Assembly (NCBI RefSeq): GCF_028583425.1
Contig: NC_072796.1
Location: 123,849,464 to 123,913,463 of the forward strand
Length of the DNA: 64,000 bases
Origin: Eublepharis macularius
Taxonomy: Eukaryota > Chordata > Lepidosauria > Squamata > Eublepharidae
Reading direction: 5' to 3'
Of the stretch, positions 32,756 to 43,424 are shown piece after piece. The notes below the pieces were generated by a model. That model searched no databases, was not told where the DNA came from, and worked only from the letters and a program-made list of their open reading frames with translations. Numbering within the stretch: the first letter of the stretch is position 1; the number at the start of each line of letters is the position of its first letter. The position numbers and the translations under genes are program-made.

Positions 32756-33771
32756 GCTTTACTGACGAGGTACAGAGGGTCCTCCTGAATGCTCGTCGGC
32801 CATCCACTAGGCGCGCTTATGCGGCCAAGTGGCGCAGGTTTGAGCTCTGGGCACTTGCCAGAGGAGTGGTGCCTGACAGCAGTCCCTTGGGGGTTGTATT
32901 CGAGTATTTGTGCCACTTGCGTGGCCTGGGCTTGAAGGTGTCCTCCCTCAAGGTACACTTGGCAGCGATATCAGCTGCTCACGCCCGAGTTGAGGGTGCT
33001 ACGGTGTTTTCTCACCCACAATCCCGCCAGTTCCTTAAGGGCATGTACAATCTTTACCCACCTGTGTCGGCGCCAGTGCCTCAGTGGTCACTGTCTTTGG
33101 TGCTCTCACGTCTCATGTTGCCTCCATTTGAACCTATGGCTACATGCCCCTTGGATATGCTATCCTACAAGGTAGCATTCTTGGTGGCCGTCACATCGGC
33201 CAGGAGGGTCAGTGAGCTGTCTGCACTGCGGTCTGACCCTCCTTTTCTTGTGTTTCATCCCAACAAGGTGGTCCTGCGTCCCTGCCTCGGGTTCCTGCCC
33301 AAGGTGGTGTCCGCCTTCCACCTCTCGCAGGATATCTCACTGCCTGCATTTTTTCCTCAACCTTCCTCTAAGGGGGAAAAGGCCCTTCATTCCCTAGACT
33401 TGAAGAGGGCCCTAGCCTATTACCTGGATAGGACGAAGGAATTCCGCTCCTGTCCTCACCTGTTTGTATGTTTTGGGGCCAAGGACAAGGGTAACAGGGC
33501 TTCCTCACAGACCCTGTCTAGGTGGATTGTGACGGCCATTAGCAAGGCCTATTCGCTGGCAGGGGTGGCTTGCCCGCTTCATGTCAGAGCCCACTCCACG
33601 CGGTCCCAAGCATCCTCTTCGGCACTCCTCAGGGGGGTGCCCCTGGTTAACATTTGTAAAGCCGCCACATGGTCCTCTGCAGACACCTTTGTCAGGCATT
33701 ACGCCGTTGATGTCAATGCTGAGCAGGATGCATCTGTGGCCAAGGCTGTCTTACACTCCCTTTTTTCCTGA
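32206..33771 (+). CDS. DIRS ORF3, tyrosine recombinase
   Basis: Open frame of 521 codons in the -1 register relative to ORF2. The recombinase proper begins about residue 175 (FTDEVQRVLLNARRPSTRRA, the SAM-like N-terminal domain). Catalytic residues, numbered from 32206: R334 in SARRVSEL, H463 and R466 in HSTRS, W489 in the second-histidine position, and the nucleophile Y499 in RHYAVD. The set is complete. The enzyme would join the circular DNA intermediate to the genome without target duplication. The frame opens at a GTG, and its first ATG lies inside the core domain (GMYNLYPPV), so the start of the real protein is unresolved. It ends in TGA at 33769-33771. Confidence 0.9.
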   Translation: MPGSHTHLAVGYQERRVAPCYTRGWVRQCPGRCPQQGPFAGPRVGTERRVRWADLPDVGSSSDRRVRHCGDHQGPHVLFQGRKRPPLYWGCLPVYVDAGLALHVSSVPLDSQGPVQDRGGRDGLHPGGPLLATAGLVPEAPANVPTDICESAPSARPSPKREPSPPRSQEAAPNGVADRSSPIGFTDEVQRVLLNARRPSTRRAYAAKWRRFELWALARGVVPDSSPLGVVFEYLCHLRGLGLKVSSLKVHLAAISAAHARVEGATVFSHPQSRQFLKGMYNLYPPVSAPVPQWSLSLVLSRLMLPPFEPMATCPLDMLSYKVAFLVAVTSARRVSELSALRSDPPFLVFHPNKVVLRPCLGFLPKVVSAFHLSQDISLPAFFPQPSSKGEKALHSLDLKRALAYYLDRTKEFRSCPHLFVCFGAKDKGNRASSQTLSRWIVTAISKAYSLAGVACPLHVRAHSTRSQASSSALLRGVPLVNICKAATWSSADTFVRHYAVDVNAEQDASVAKAVLHSLFS

Positions 33772-33946
33772 GGGAGTTTTGGAATGACTTTCTTGGCGTA
33801 CCTGCTGGGTACCCTTGAGTGAAAGTGTGTATATATGTACCTGGGGGTGTGTATATATGTAAATATTGAGTATTTATGTGTCCTTACACAGTTTTTTTAC
33901 ATAGATGTATATATGCATATCTATTTATTGTTGTTCTTGTTTGTTC

Positions 33947-33952
33947 AATAAA
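33947..33952 (+). terminator. DIRS polyadenylation signal
   Basis: AATAAA, 176 bp after the ORF3 stop and before the internal complementary region. As it is in the sense orientation it could also truncate host transcripts within intron 3. Confidence 0.55.
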
Positions 33953-34004
33953 ATTGTGTTGGACTTCACCCCCGCCTTCCTTATTGTGTGAAGCTTGGTA
34001 CACT

Positions 34005-34095
34005 CCCATGTGTGGAGGCACAGAAGAACGAAGATGAAAACAGGGTTAACATACCTGTAACTTATGTTCATCGAGTTCTTCTGTGCTGACACACA
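34005..34095 (+). repeat. DIRS internal complementary region
   Basis: Positions 34005-34038 are the exact complement of the left end (28321-28354). Positions 34039-34095 are the exact complement of the right end (34364-34420). The two halves abut with no spacer. In the DIRS model this region templates joining of the two cDNA ends into a circle. Confidence 0.93.
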
Positions 34096-34194
34096 ACCCT
34101 CCCTCCTACCCCGCTGTGAACTCCAATGCACAATACTGTGATGGCTGTAACGGATATTGGTGTTTTTAAGGTGTTATGGCTGAAGTGTGTTGGT

Positions 34195-34420
34195 CAAGCG
34201 GCGGCAAAGGAGAACTGAGGGAAGGGGCCGTTGGTCGCTGTAGGATCACGTGACCGTTTGGGCGGGAAGACGGTCGCTGAGGCGCGCGACAAACGGCCCC
34301 TTCGGAGCCATGGAAGCTCTAGAAAATTCTCCGGCGGCTGGCCTGCGCCTGCGCAGTCCCCCATGTGTGTCAGCACAGAAGAACTCGATGAACATAAGTT
34401 ACAGGTATGTTAACCCTGTT
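34195..34420 (+). repeat. DIRS right inverted terminal repeat and terminal extension
   Basis: 34195-34392 complements the left repeat. The last 28 bp (34393-34420) have no counterpart at the left end but are matched in the internal complementary region. Confidence 0.88.
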
Positions 34421-35152
34421 ATCCTTCAGGTATGTTGGTCCCAAACCATACAGTGTTGGAACCAAAATCAGGGTAGATGCCTCCAGTTCAATGCTTTCTT
34501 TATACCTAGATGGGAAAAGCTTCATGAGTACACAGCTTGATCCTAAGAAGGCCCATTGATTTCAGTGGAATTTATTTCCCAATAAATAGGCTTTGGATTG
34601 CATTGATGTGGGTCTAGGCATACCATATTTATTTTACTTAGAGCACCTTCCACCCTTACTGGTTATCTCCCTCGTGGCTTCTCACAGCTTCCTTGGTACT
34701 GGGCTACGTTTCTGTTCACATGCTGCCCGCTACGGATGGACTGGGAAGGAAAAATGGCCGTGGGAAAGGGCCCCACCTGCTGGCTCTGCCCCCCAAAGGA
34801 GGAAAGGAGGAAGAAGCAGCCTGCCTACCCAACCATGTGGGTGCTGTCTCCTCTGGGCTTATGGGGGCTGCGGTGGACCCGGTATCCCCTGAGGCAGGCT
34901 GGGTGCTGCCTTTCTGCCCCTGCGCTGTCCCAGACAGGTTGGGGGAAGCTCTAATGGCTAATCCACCCTTGAACCCACAAACTAGATTTAATGGGCCTAA
35001 CCACACATCTGTCTTTTCCACGTCCGAAGTAGATGGTGGGTGCATGTCTCTTTTAACCAAAAAAGGAGAGTGCAGGTGATGGGAGATTAAGGTCTGGTTC
35101 CCACATGGAAAAGAATGGACTGGATGAGGCTTTAGGTGACAGAATGGACTAC

Positions 35153-35240
35153 TGTGCAATCCTAAACAGTATTAAACCCTTCTAAACCCACTGGCTTCAA
35201 AGGACTTAGAAGGGTATAACTGAGCTCAGGACTGTACTGG
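35153..35240. repeat. short palindromic interspersed repeat
   Basis: GTGCAATCCTAAACAG at left and a partial complement at right, around CTTCTAAACCCACTGGCTTC. Diverged relatives occur near 7236, 12880, 34530 and 55020. Confidence 0.5.
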
Positions 35241-35589
35241 CAGACAGTAGGTGGTAGATTCCAGATCTGAGTGTTCTGTCACTTTAAAAAATTCCCTGCA
35301 ACTAGAAAACCAGCACATCACGGATGAAGTGATGTGGCAGAAGCCTGTTCCTTGTTTGTTCCCTTCTCACAAATGCTGCCCTCTGAGCTGCTGGGCCCTC
35401 ACCGGAACAACCACACCTCATCCATGTAGGCAGCAGTATTGAGAATGAAGTATAGGACTAATTCCACCGGTAAAGCTGCAGAATCTCTGATCTGCTTTGG
35501 CCCAGCCATGTAATAAATCATTGTCCAATATGTTCATTCAAATGAGAAATGCCTCTCTCATCCTTTTTGGTACATTTTCATCCCAGCCT

Positions 35590-35746
35590 GGGTGACATAC
35601 GTGGTACTTCTTTCCTCCATCACAACAGCCCCATGATTGGCTGAAAGATTATGACTGGCCCAAGATCACCTGGCAAGTATCATGGATTTGAACCCGAGTC
35701 TCTCAGTCCCTAGTCCAACACTCTATATCTGCCACACCACATTGGC
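35590..35746 (-). repeat. tRNA-derived squamate SINE fragment
   Basis: GACTGGCCCAAGATCACCTG, GGATTTGAACCCGAGTCTCT and a head-like CCACACCACATTGGCTT, all on the minus strand. Confidence 0.65.
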
Positions 35747-35759
35747 TTGTGTCGACACC

Positions 35760-37030
35760 TGTGCTTTGCTCCTCGTCAATCCAGTTCTCTGATAAGAAGG
35801 CTCTACCGGAACCTCTCCAACAGAAGTACTTTTTAGATTACACAGGACACGTGAGAATCAAAGAAAATCCTGTCTAGAAACTCCATTAACTTTTTGATTG
35901 TGTTTGATTATCCTTTCCCCCTTCTGTTTAACTTACTTTCTGTTGGCGAAGCAAGTCTAGTTACTGTAAATAGTTGCAGTCTAGTTACTGTAAATACTGC
36001 TGAAAAAGTAGTTTGGTTAGTCCACTTGTGCCCTGGGGGAGCTGTGGAGCATTCTCTCGTGTTTAGGGTTTATTGAACGTTTTCTCTTGCAGTTCAACCT
36101 ACCACTTGTGGTTTTTCTCTCTCTGCTGTGTATCAGTATGTATTCGTGCTTGTGCTCTGAAGGCCTCTCTGTTGCATTAATGGCCTGCAGTCAGTTATTA
36201 TCTTTTGCAAAAATCTGTTGCAGTAAATTCAGTGAAAGCAAATTCCAGAGCGCGGATTGTCTTATTTCCTGAACTGTGCCAACACTTTCTTTGTGTATCA
36301 ACTTAAAAGAAATCGTTCCTATTTCATGCTCTCATTTGTATCCCCCAGTCTATAAATTAATTTTTTTTAATATCAATAAGAATGAACATCTATTTTAATT
36401 GAAAAAAACTGTCAATTTTCTCCTGAAACGTCCCCTGGATGGATCTGAGGTTCAGTTTCAGGTTATTTTCTTCTTGCTGCAGAGCAGTTTCTAATCACAC
36501 AAGCAGCATGTTTTTGATGCACAGCTCCCTGGACTTGAGGTATAAGCCAGTCACTTGCTGTTTCAAATCAAACTAGCACAAAGTCAGCAATTTTACATGA
36601 GTAGAGCTTGTATAGGCACCTTCTTCAGTTTTATATTCCCCTTGTCTTTTCCTAGGACTGGAAGAGCTTTGATCCATACATGAACACTTGAATGAAATGT
36701 TAGTCAAAATGCTAAGGTTTGCTTCATTTTCCCAAAAAACCAAGACATTTCAAAATAAGTGTATCTAGCCAGCTGTTTAAAAGTGATATAGAATGAATAC
36801 CCTCTAAATGAGCCACTACTATGTATTTTGCTGAGAACTGCGGTTATTCAAATGTACATGAACTATTCAGAATTGTTGCAAGGCATGCATAGTAAGTTCT
36901 TGAGTTTCAGAAATGCCAAGTGAGGGTATTTTCCCATGGAATACCAGTAGCTTAATTGCACATGAGGTGGGAAATCAGATCACAGATGTTATGTTTAAAA
37001 AACGGGCTATAAGGAGCCTCATTTAGATGG
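35760..37030. other. intron 3, nothing recognised
   Basis: No gene, known repeat or inverted structure found. AT-rich. Confidence 0.5.
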
Positions 37031-37047
37031 AGGAGATGGGAGAGTAC

Positions 37048-37471
37048 CAGGGGTCATTTCGCAGAAAAAGAGTGGGAGGAACTCATTAGCACAATTCATT
37101 AGCATATGCCACACCTGGAAGTGTGTCATTAGCATAACTGATTTGCCTATGCCACACCCCCTGACATCACCTATCCTGGCTGTTTTGGACCCAATCCTGG
37201 CCATTCAGGGCCAAAATTGGGCCCAAAATGGCAAAAAATGGCCGAAAAGGGGCCCAAAATGGTCAGGATCGGGCTGCTGCTAAGTTGGAGAGTGAGCCAC
37301 CACCTGTCAGAGGCCCGATCTGGACCGTTTTAGCCCCAATCCAGGCTGAAACGGGCCCAAAATGGCTGAGAGTGAGGTGAGAGTGAGGTGGGCGGGGCTA
37401 CCTGACATGTGACCTCTTTGGGGAACTGCTGGAGCTGCATTCCTGTGCGTTCCCCCTCGAAATGAGCCCTG
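37048..37471. mobile_element. 424-bp hAT MITE with 8-bp TSD
   Basis: Termini CAGGGGTCATTTCG and CGAAATGAGCCCTG (13 of 14 inverted match). Perfect duplications GAGAGTAC flank it at 37040-37047 and 37472-37479. The interior has many AAAATGGC and CATTAGCA motifs. Confidence 0.93.
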
Positions 37472-38859
37472 GAGAGTACCCTTTCTCCTGCTTTAATTTC
37501 CTGATTGAAATTAGCCATGCTATAGAAATATATAAGAACAACATGAGTATCTACTGGGGAAATGGCAGGGAGGGGAGGGTCAATAACCCTCCTCCTCACA
37601 CGATAGCCTTTATCCAAATCACCGCCTCCCCTCAACAGTTTATTTTTAACATTGAGATGTATGTTGTGTTATCTACTCGTGGATTCTCCGTGTAGCACAA
37701 CCCTAAGAATGCCTTTCACCATGGAATATTTCACTTGTGCATAATGGCATGCAACTGGAAGAGATCCAGTTTTGAAACAGCACGCTTTTTCTAGTCAATG
37801 GAGCTTTTACACACAAATTGCAAGATGCAGCACAGAAAATGTGTGAAAAATCTCTCCATGTCAAAAGAAAATTTGGCCTGCTCGATCCTCTGTAAGGCTA
37901 TTTTTCTGCATACAGTCGGGATTTTGGTTTTTTTAATAGGAGGAGTATTCATAACTGCTATTTCCTGCATGCATCCCAGACTGACACCATTCAGGACAGG
38001 AGATACTTTACCTCTTAATTGTACCAAATGTCTGAAATGGCTCTCTGAACTGAGCATCACATCACATCACTCTCCTGGTTTCAGTGCTGTAACATTTTGA
38101 ATCCTAATGCAGTTTTTGGGTTGGATCCAACAGAAATTTTCCACTGACGCAAGACACTTCCATCAACGGAACATTTTCTTGCCACCCCTGGCCATTGTAA
38201 CGCATTGAGCTCCCCCCAAATGCTCTTCCTGGGGAACAGGAACCCCTTAGGAACAGCATGGGGTGAATTAGTGCAATTAGACAGTAATACAGTTAAGTAA
38301 TGAACCCACAGAGGAAGTCAAGAGCAACCTGTACCATTCTACTCTTGAATCTGTGAGTTTTGGGTTCATTTGGGTGTATTGTTCTGCAGAACTGCAACAC
38401 AATTGGTTTAAGTTTCCCCTCGCCACCCTTTTTTACTGTTGTCGTTTAGGGATTAGCACCAGGCCAGTTTGTGCAGTGCAGCTCACAGTGGCTTTCTTGT
38501 AGTGTCCTGCAAAAAGTGGGTTTTTTTCTCTCCCCAGTAATGCCCCACTTCCTATTTACATATATCTTTGTTCTGCACGTTGGAACATGTCGTTATCAGG
38601 TATCATTAGGGCTACCAAGCCGCCGACTGGGGCAGGGCATCTCCCACCCTGAGCTCCCATTGCTTGCTGCCACCATTCAAAGCAGCGGTGAGAAGGAAGA
38701 AAACCCAAAGTCTCTAACATGATGACATCATTTCCGGGGACTCCCAGAAGTGATGTCATCATGCTTTCTGTGATGCCTCCTACCATGTTCCTGCCATTAA
38801 CCCTCCCACTGGATGCCAGGCTTGGACTGACAATCCCAGGTATAATCTTTATTAGAGAC

Positions 38860-39290
38860 TGGATTTTATGTGTGGTCCTCAGTTCACGTGCAGGCTGTTG
38901 TTCAGTGCACATGAATGCCACTTTCATGGGAGCTCCCTTTGTATGATTGCATCTGTGAGTCAATGGAGTGAGTCCAGAGGGCAGAGCACCAATTCAGCTC
39001 TGTTTTTGCTGCGAGAACAAGTACTGTAGGCTCCTTTGACTTGCCAGTTTGCATTTCTTTGAAGTGTGAGAAAGTGTCAAGATCTGCATTTCAATGAATG
39101 GATGTGGGGGAAACTGGGATTCTTTTAGCAGTTAAGGAGGATATCAAATGTGTGAATGTATGTATTCACATGGAACAAGCTGAAGTGTGACTGTTCGAGC
39201 AAGTGCATGGAAGTTGGAGAGGGGACACATGAAATGAGGTTCACATGAGCATCCATAGGTACTTTGTAATATATATTTCCACCTGGAAGT
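38860..39290 (+). repeat. unassigned ~430-bp repeat, copy A
   Basis: Homologous along its length, in the same orientation, to 48655-49085 (shared GAACAAGTACTGTAGGCTCC, GTGTCAAGATCTGCATTTCA, GAGCATCC.TAGGTACTT). Copy A lacks the left inverted terminus of copy B. Confidence 0.8.
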
Positions 39291-39333
39291 AAAGACAGAT
39301 GGCCATCAATGGCAGGAGCTTCTCTGTTATAGC

Positions 39334-39555
39334 AAAATCAAAAAGAGTCCAGTAGCACCTTTAAGACTAACCAATTTTATTATAGCATAAGCTTTCGAGA
39401 ATCAAGTTCTCTTCATCAGATGCCAGATCAGGCATCTGATGAAGAGAACTTGATTCTCGAAAGCTTATGCTATAATAAAATTGGTTAGTCTTAAAGGTGC
39501 TACTGGACTCTTTTTGATTTTGCTACTACAGACTAACACGGCTAACTCCTCTGGA
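39334..39555 (+). repeat. SINE-like repeat as a long inverted dimer, 11-bp TSD
   Basis: About 90 bp (AAAATCAAAAAGAGTCCAGT onward) are repeated as an exact complement across a 6-bp centre. The right arm alone continues into a tail with CTACAGACTAACACGGCT. The 11-mer TCTGTTATAGC flanks it at 39323-39333 and 39556-39566. Confidence 0.85.
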
Positions 39556-39569
39556 TCTGTTATAGCCAG

Positions 39570-41800
39570 TTATGGAGTGCCATCCCTGTAGCTATCTGTA
39601 AATGCAATGATTCTTCTGTGTCTGATGAAGACTTTTGTTTGCTCAGACATTTTAAGATGGCTAGTAGTTTTGTCTGAGTTTGTTATGTGATTGATCCTTT
39701 TGATGCCTTTTTTCTGCATCCACTTCTTTAGCAGTTTTTTAAACATTTGGTGCTTTTTAATTATTAGTACACCATCATTTTAAAGTATGGTAACTATTCA
39801 TTCCTGCTTCTCGTGGTTTAGTATACCTTTCAGTTTAGGATTGCTGCTTTAATGAACTTGTTTTAACTGTATTACAGTTTTTTTGTCTGTTTGTTTTGTC
39901 ATTGCAATGTTTGCAAACCGCTTCTGGGGGTTTTATAGAGCCTTCTGCATGTCAAATACATCCAACAAAACAGACTGAAACTGATATACTAGTCACTCCA
40001 CTTTTACAAGGGAACCTCTTAAGGAACTCTCTTTGGGAGAAGCCATGACGTTTAAAGTGGTACAAAGCCAAGTCAAGTTCGTAGTGGGGCCTTGGTGCAT
40101 GTGTTCCTGCAACCGAGCTATTCTACTCTGGCTTCACGATGTGCAAAATCTGCTTGCAAAGTTCCTGCTGCTGCTGCTGCCTTCTCCTCTATGTGACAGT
40201 GAACCCGATTCCTTTCATGTTTCTGCCCCTTCCAGTCATTAGCGTTCCTTTTTCAGACATAGACCCCTCTCTGCCACGCCAGTCCACCAGACATGTTATT
40301 TATAGACTCATCAAAGGACAATTAACAAAGAATTCCCACTCAGCATCTACGCATCCAGGGTAACCAATTTTCATGCAACAGCTGCTTTGAAAAGCTTTAG
40401 CTAATGTTTGGGGGGCTTTTAGTCTCTAGTCTAGAGAGAACAAGATGTAACTGAAAGCATCCTACCCACAGTACTGCCTGTACCGAAACTCTGGTCAGAA
40501 GCTAGATCTTTTCATCTTTACAATTTCGATTCAAAGGGACGATCAAAAGCTACACAGTGGGGAGGGGTGGGGGGTTACGGTCTTCCCTTTTTAAATCATT
40601 TTGGTTTGCCATGCCTTTGGATCAAATTTCATTTTGTCTTGAGCAATTTTAAAGGATTGGTACCATTATAAGAGATAGTGAATTGAATTGCTTCTTTGAT
40701 TTGGGGCGATGTGACATAGGAGGCTTTGATGAGTCATTGAACTCCTGCTGGCCTAGATTATTAACTAGGTGTCAATTTTTTCCCTTTGGAATGTCTGGCA
40801 GATGCCTACATTTTGATCTTAACTATGGATTTAATTATCGTATATCTAATGCCAAACAAAAGGGAGCTAGGGACAGACAGGGTGATTTTCTGTACAAAAC
40901 TAGAAGGAAGTTCCTGTGGTAACAAGAAGTCTCTCTGTCTCTCTCTCTCTCTAAAAAACTCCTCAAATTAACAAAAGCACCTGTATCTTTAAGAAAAGAA
41001 AGCCCACTGAACTCTCAGTGGTCATTCTGAAAGTTGCTGTGCAACTGCAACATCACTTTCATTTCTGTAAAGCAAAGCCATGGAGGAGGGGAGAGCAGGG
41101 GTGGACTTGGAGGCCAAACTAGCCCTGGAAAACTTCCACTCTCTTTCCCTGTCATGTCCCTTTGTAGAGGAGGCCAACTCCAGGTTTGGAAATTCATGAA
41201 GATTTGGGGGATGGCCCAGTAGCCAACATGCTACTTAACCACACCCAGCACCAGCTGCCGCCATGCAACTTGGCCAGACTTTTCCTGGGGAGAAGTTGTG
41301 AGGGGGCAGAAGGAAGGAAAGCTGAAGAGGAGAGGGAAGATAAAAGTATGCTAGCTGGTAAGTGGGCTATTAGGGTTTCCAGGGAAGGGAAAGATGTAAT
41401 AGTGGAGTAAAGGGAAACGGGGAAATGAGTTTGTCACCACAAGTCATTGCAGATCCCTGGCTTGTATATTCTCATTATCCTTTAGTTTCTTATCATTATA
41501 TTTCATAAAAACTCTGGATTGGAAGTAACTGTTTATCAAACTCTCAAGGCTACTAGAAGAATGTAACTGAGACTACGGAGGGCTGGACTCAACAAACCAG
41601 GGCCCAGACTCCCTGGATCCCCATATAAAGCAACTATGCTTGGGCTCAATAAAGTGTGGGAGTGGGTAGCTCGATATAGCAAATAACGGGTTTACGGGGC
41701 TTTTTAAATGCTGTTCCCATGTCGTCCTGGCTTAAATAGAGACTTGAGTTTCTTTACCCACTACAATTTCTCATTGTACAGGACCCATTTTTGACTGACT
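39570..41800. other. intron 3, no gene recognised
   Basis: A short CT run at about 40930-40952, otherwise unique-looking. Frames near 40033-40363 and 41034-41222 carry no recognisable motif. Confidence 0.5.
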
Positions 41801-42289
41801 CTTAACATGGGCCAAATCCACATTACTTCTTTTTTTCCGCGTTTTCCCCGCATTCTCCCCACAATCTTGAGTGCCGGTCACATTACCTCATTAAACAGAC
41901 GCATTTCATTCGCATTTCTCCCGAATATGTGGTCACAGTTTTTCAACGGGAGTTTCACGGTGGCCGTGAACAGTCCAATGCGCAATTTACGCGGTTTTTT
42001 TAAAAACCACCCCCCCTTCCTGTCTCTCCGGCCGTTCCGAGAGTTCCTATTGGCTGATTCAACTTGCAAGTGCTCCGTAGTCTGCAAAAGACTGTTTTTG
42101 ACTTCATAGCATTGGATTTATTGATTATGCTGTTTCTGAATCAAATCTGGTAGTTTGAAAAATCATTTTGGGGTGAATCCATCATCAGAACGGACTCGCA
42201 AAACTTCCTTTTTAACTGTTTTTTATTTTTTTATTTTATATTACTGTAATATCGAAATTACAGTGAATCAATCATTCAAAATAAAGAAA

Positions 42290-42960
42290 ACAGTCGCTGC
42301 CGAGGGCCGCCCCAGCGGCGGGGCTGGAGGCGCTGGGAAGCCGGCGGACTCATCGCTCGCCTCCTCTCCCGCCGGGGTCAAGAAGGTGCCCGGCAGACCG
42401 AGTCGAAGCCCGGGCGCAGCTGGAGGCTCCCAGCTCAGAGCGGAGAAGGGACTGGCCGAGGCATCCCCGGCTGAGCCGAACGGCAGGGCTTGCGGGGGCT
42501 GCCGGGACAGCAAAGGTGGCTTGGCCCGTGGGCTGGCACATCCGCGGAGGGGGGCTGAAGACGAACAGGGATTTTAAAAACTGCTGCCGAGAGAAGCGGC
42601 GGCGGCGGGTCGGGGATGCCAGCCGAGGAGACAGCCGCGTCCCTCCAAGCCTCTCTCTGCAGTGAGCCAGTGCTGCGCTGCCGGGGGGCGAGGATGCGCT
42701 GCGTTGCGAGGCGCCCTCTCCACTGTGGGCACTCTGGCTCAGGCGCTCGCCACGCAGAGGCCCAGCTCGCGGGGCGCCTGCCCCTGCGAGGTCGCCCATC
42801 AGCGCGGCGGTCCGCGGGAGGGGAGGGGGCGCAGCCTTCCCCCCTTGGGGTAAACGGCCCTCTGGCCACCAAGCCGGCTTGACCCCGCAGGCGCTGCCAC
42901 TCCAGTCTTGGAGAGGGGGGAAGGGGGAGCGGACGGCTGGGTGGTGTCTCGGCACGCTCC
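42290..42960. other. CpG-island-like segment inside the composite transposon
   Basis: About 670 bp of very GC- and CpG-rich DNA (GGCCGCCCCAGCGGCGGGGC, GAAGCGGCGGCGGCGGGTCG) in an AT-rich intron. It looks like the promoter/first-exon DNA of a host gene rather than transposon sequence. Long overlapping frames on both strands are expected at this composition, and none shows a domain. The source gene was not recognised. Confidence 0.6.
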
Positions 42961-42994
42961 ACTCGCACAGACATGCAACCCGCACCTTTCAAAC

Positions 42995-43410
42995 TGTCAG
43001 GTCCAGTGTATATCTAAACTGTACTGACTCCATTTTCTAATGCTTCTAGTGTTTAAGTGCTTTCTTCCCAGGTGCACCAGTTCCCAGGCAGCATTCCCAC
43101 CGGAGGAGACTGTTTTGTCTAACACCGTTCCACCAAGCATTGGCCTTGAAGGAGAGCAGCTTCCCAGGACTGAGAGATGTTGTTTTGAGAACTGTGGGGG
43201 GAGGCTGATCCAGATGGGTATTGTTACTCTGTGTCCTATGCTTGCTCTTCATTGGTAACAATGATCATGTACCATCCTGAGTCTCCTATTCAGGACAGTG
43301 GACTATAATGGACCTTTTCTGCAATAAAGCTTCCTTTGCCAGACACTGGACTTATTCTTGCTTCTAAAGGGAACCTTGCAGAGAGTGCCTTATCTAGCCA
43401 CAGTCTGACA
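42995..43410 (+). mobile_element. 5' LTR of the Ty3/gypsy element
   Basis: 416 bp bounded by TGTCAG and its exact complement CTGACA. AATAAA lies at 43323-43328. The 11-mer ATTGGTAACAA at 43251-43261, the probable start of R, is the complement of the sequence just past the LTR. The partner 3' LTR is absent. Confidence 0.85.
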
Positions 43411-43412
43411 TT

Positions 43413-43423
43413 TTGTTACCAAT
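43413..43423 (+). promoter_or_regulatory. self-primer binding site of the Ty3 element
   Basis: TTGTTACCAAT, two bases after the LTR, does not start with TGG and so fits no tRNA 3' end. It is the exact complement of 43251-43261 within the LTR. This is the arrangement used by Tf1/sushi-type elements, whose mRNA 5' end folds back to prime reverse transcription. Confidence 0.7.
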
Positions 43424-43424
43424 C

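Larger units (their letters stand above)
28321..34420 (+). mobile_element. full-length DIRS-type tyrosine-recombinase retrotransposon
   Basis: A 6,100-bp element in the sense orientation of DEPTOR intron 3. It has inverted terminal repeats, three long frames (Gag-like, RT-RNase H, tyrosine recombinase) and an internal complementary region in which the complements of both ends lie fused. That region fixes the ends to the base: left TTCATCTTCG, right TTAACCCTGTT. There is no integrase, no LTR and no target duplication, as expected of DIRS elements, which integrate by a recombinase acting on a circular intermediate. Host flanks GTAGGTG and ATCCTTCAGG read as one continuous older repeat without the element. 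Terminal and internal copies agree at all 91 positions, indicating a young insertion. Confidence 0.93.

Noticed and set aside
42155-42985. Long overlapping reading frames on both strands in the GC-rich stretch
   Set aside because: Stop codons are rare at this composition; no domain, no start context, frames on both strands equally long.
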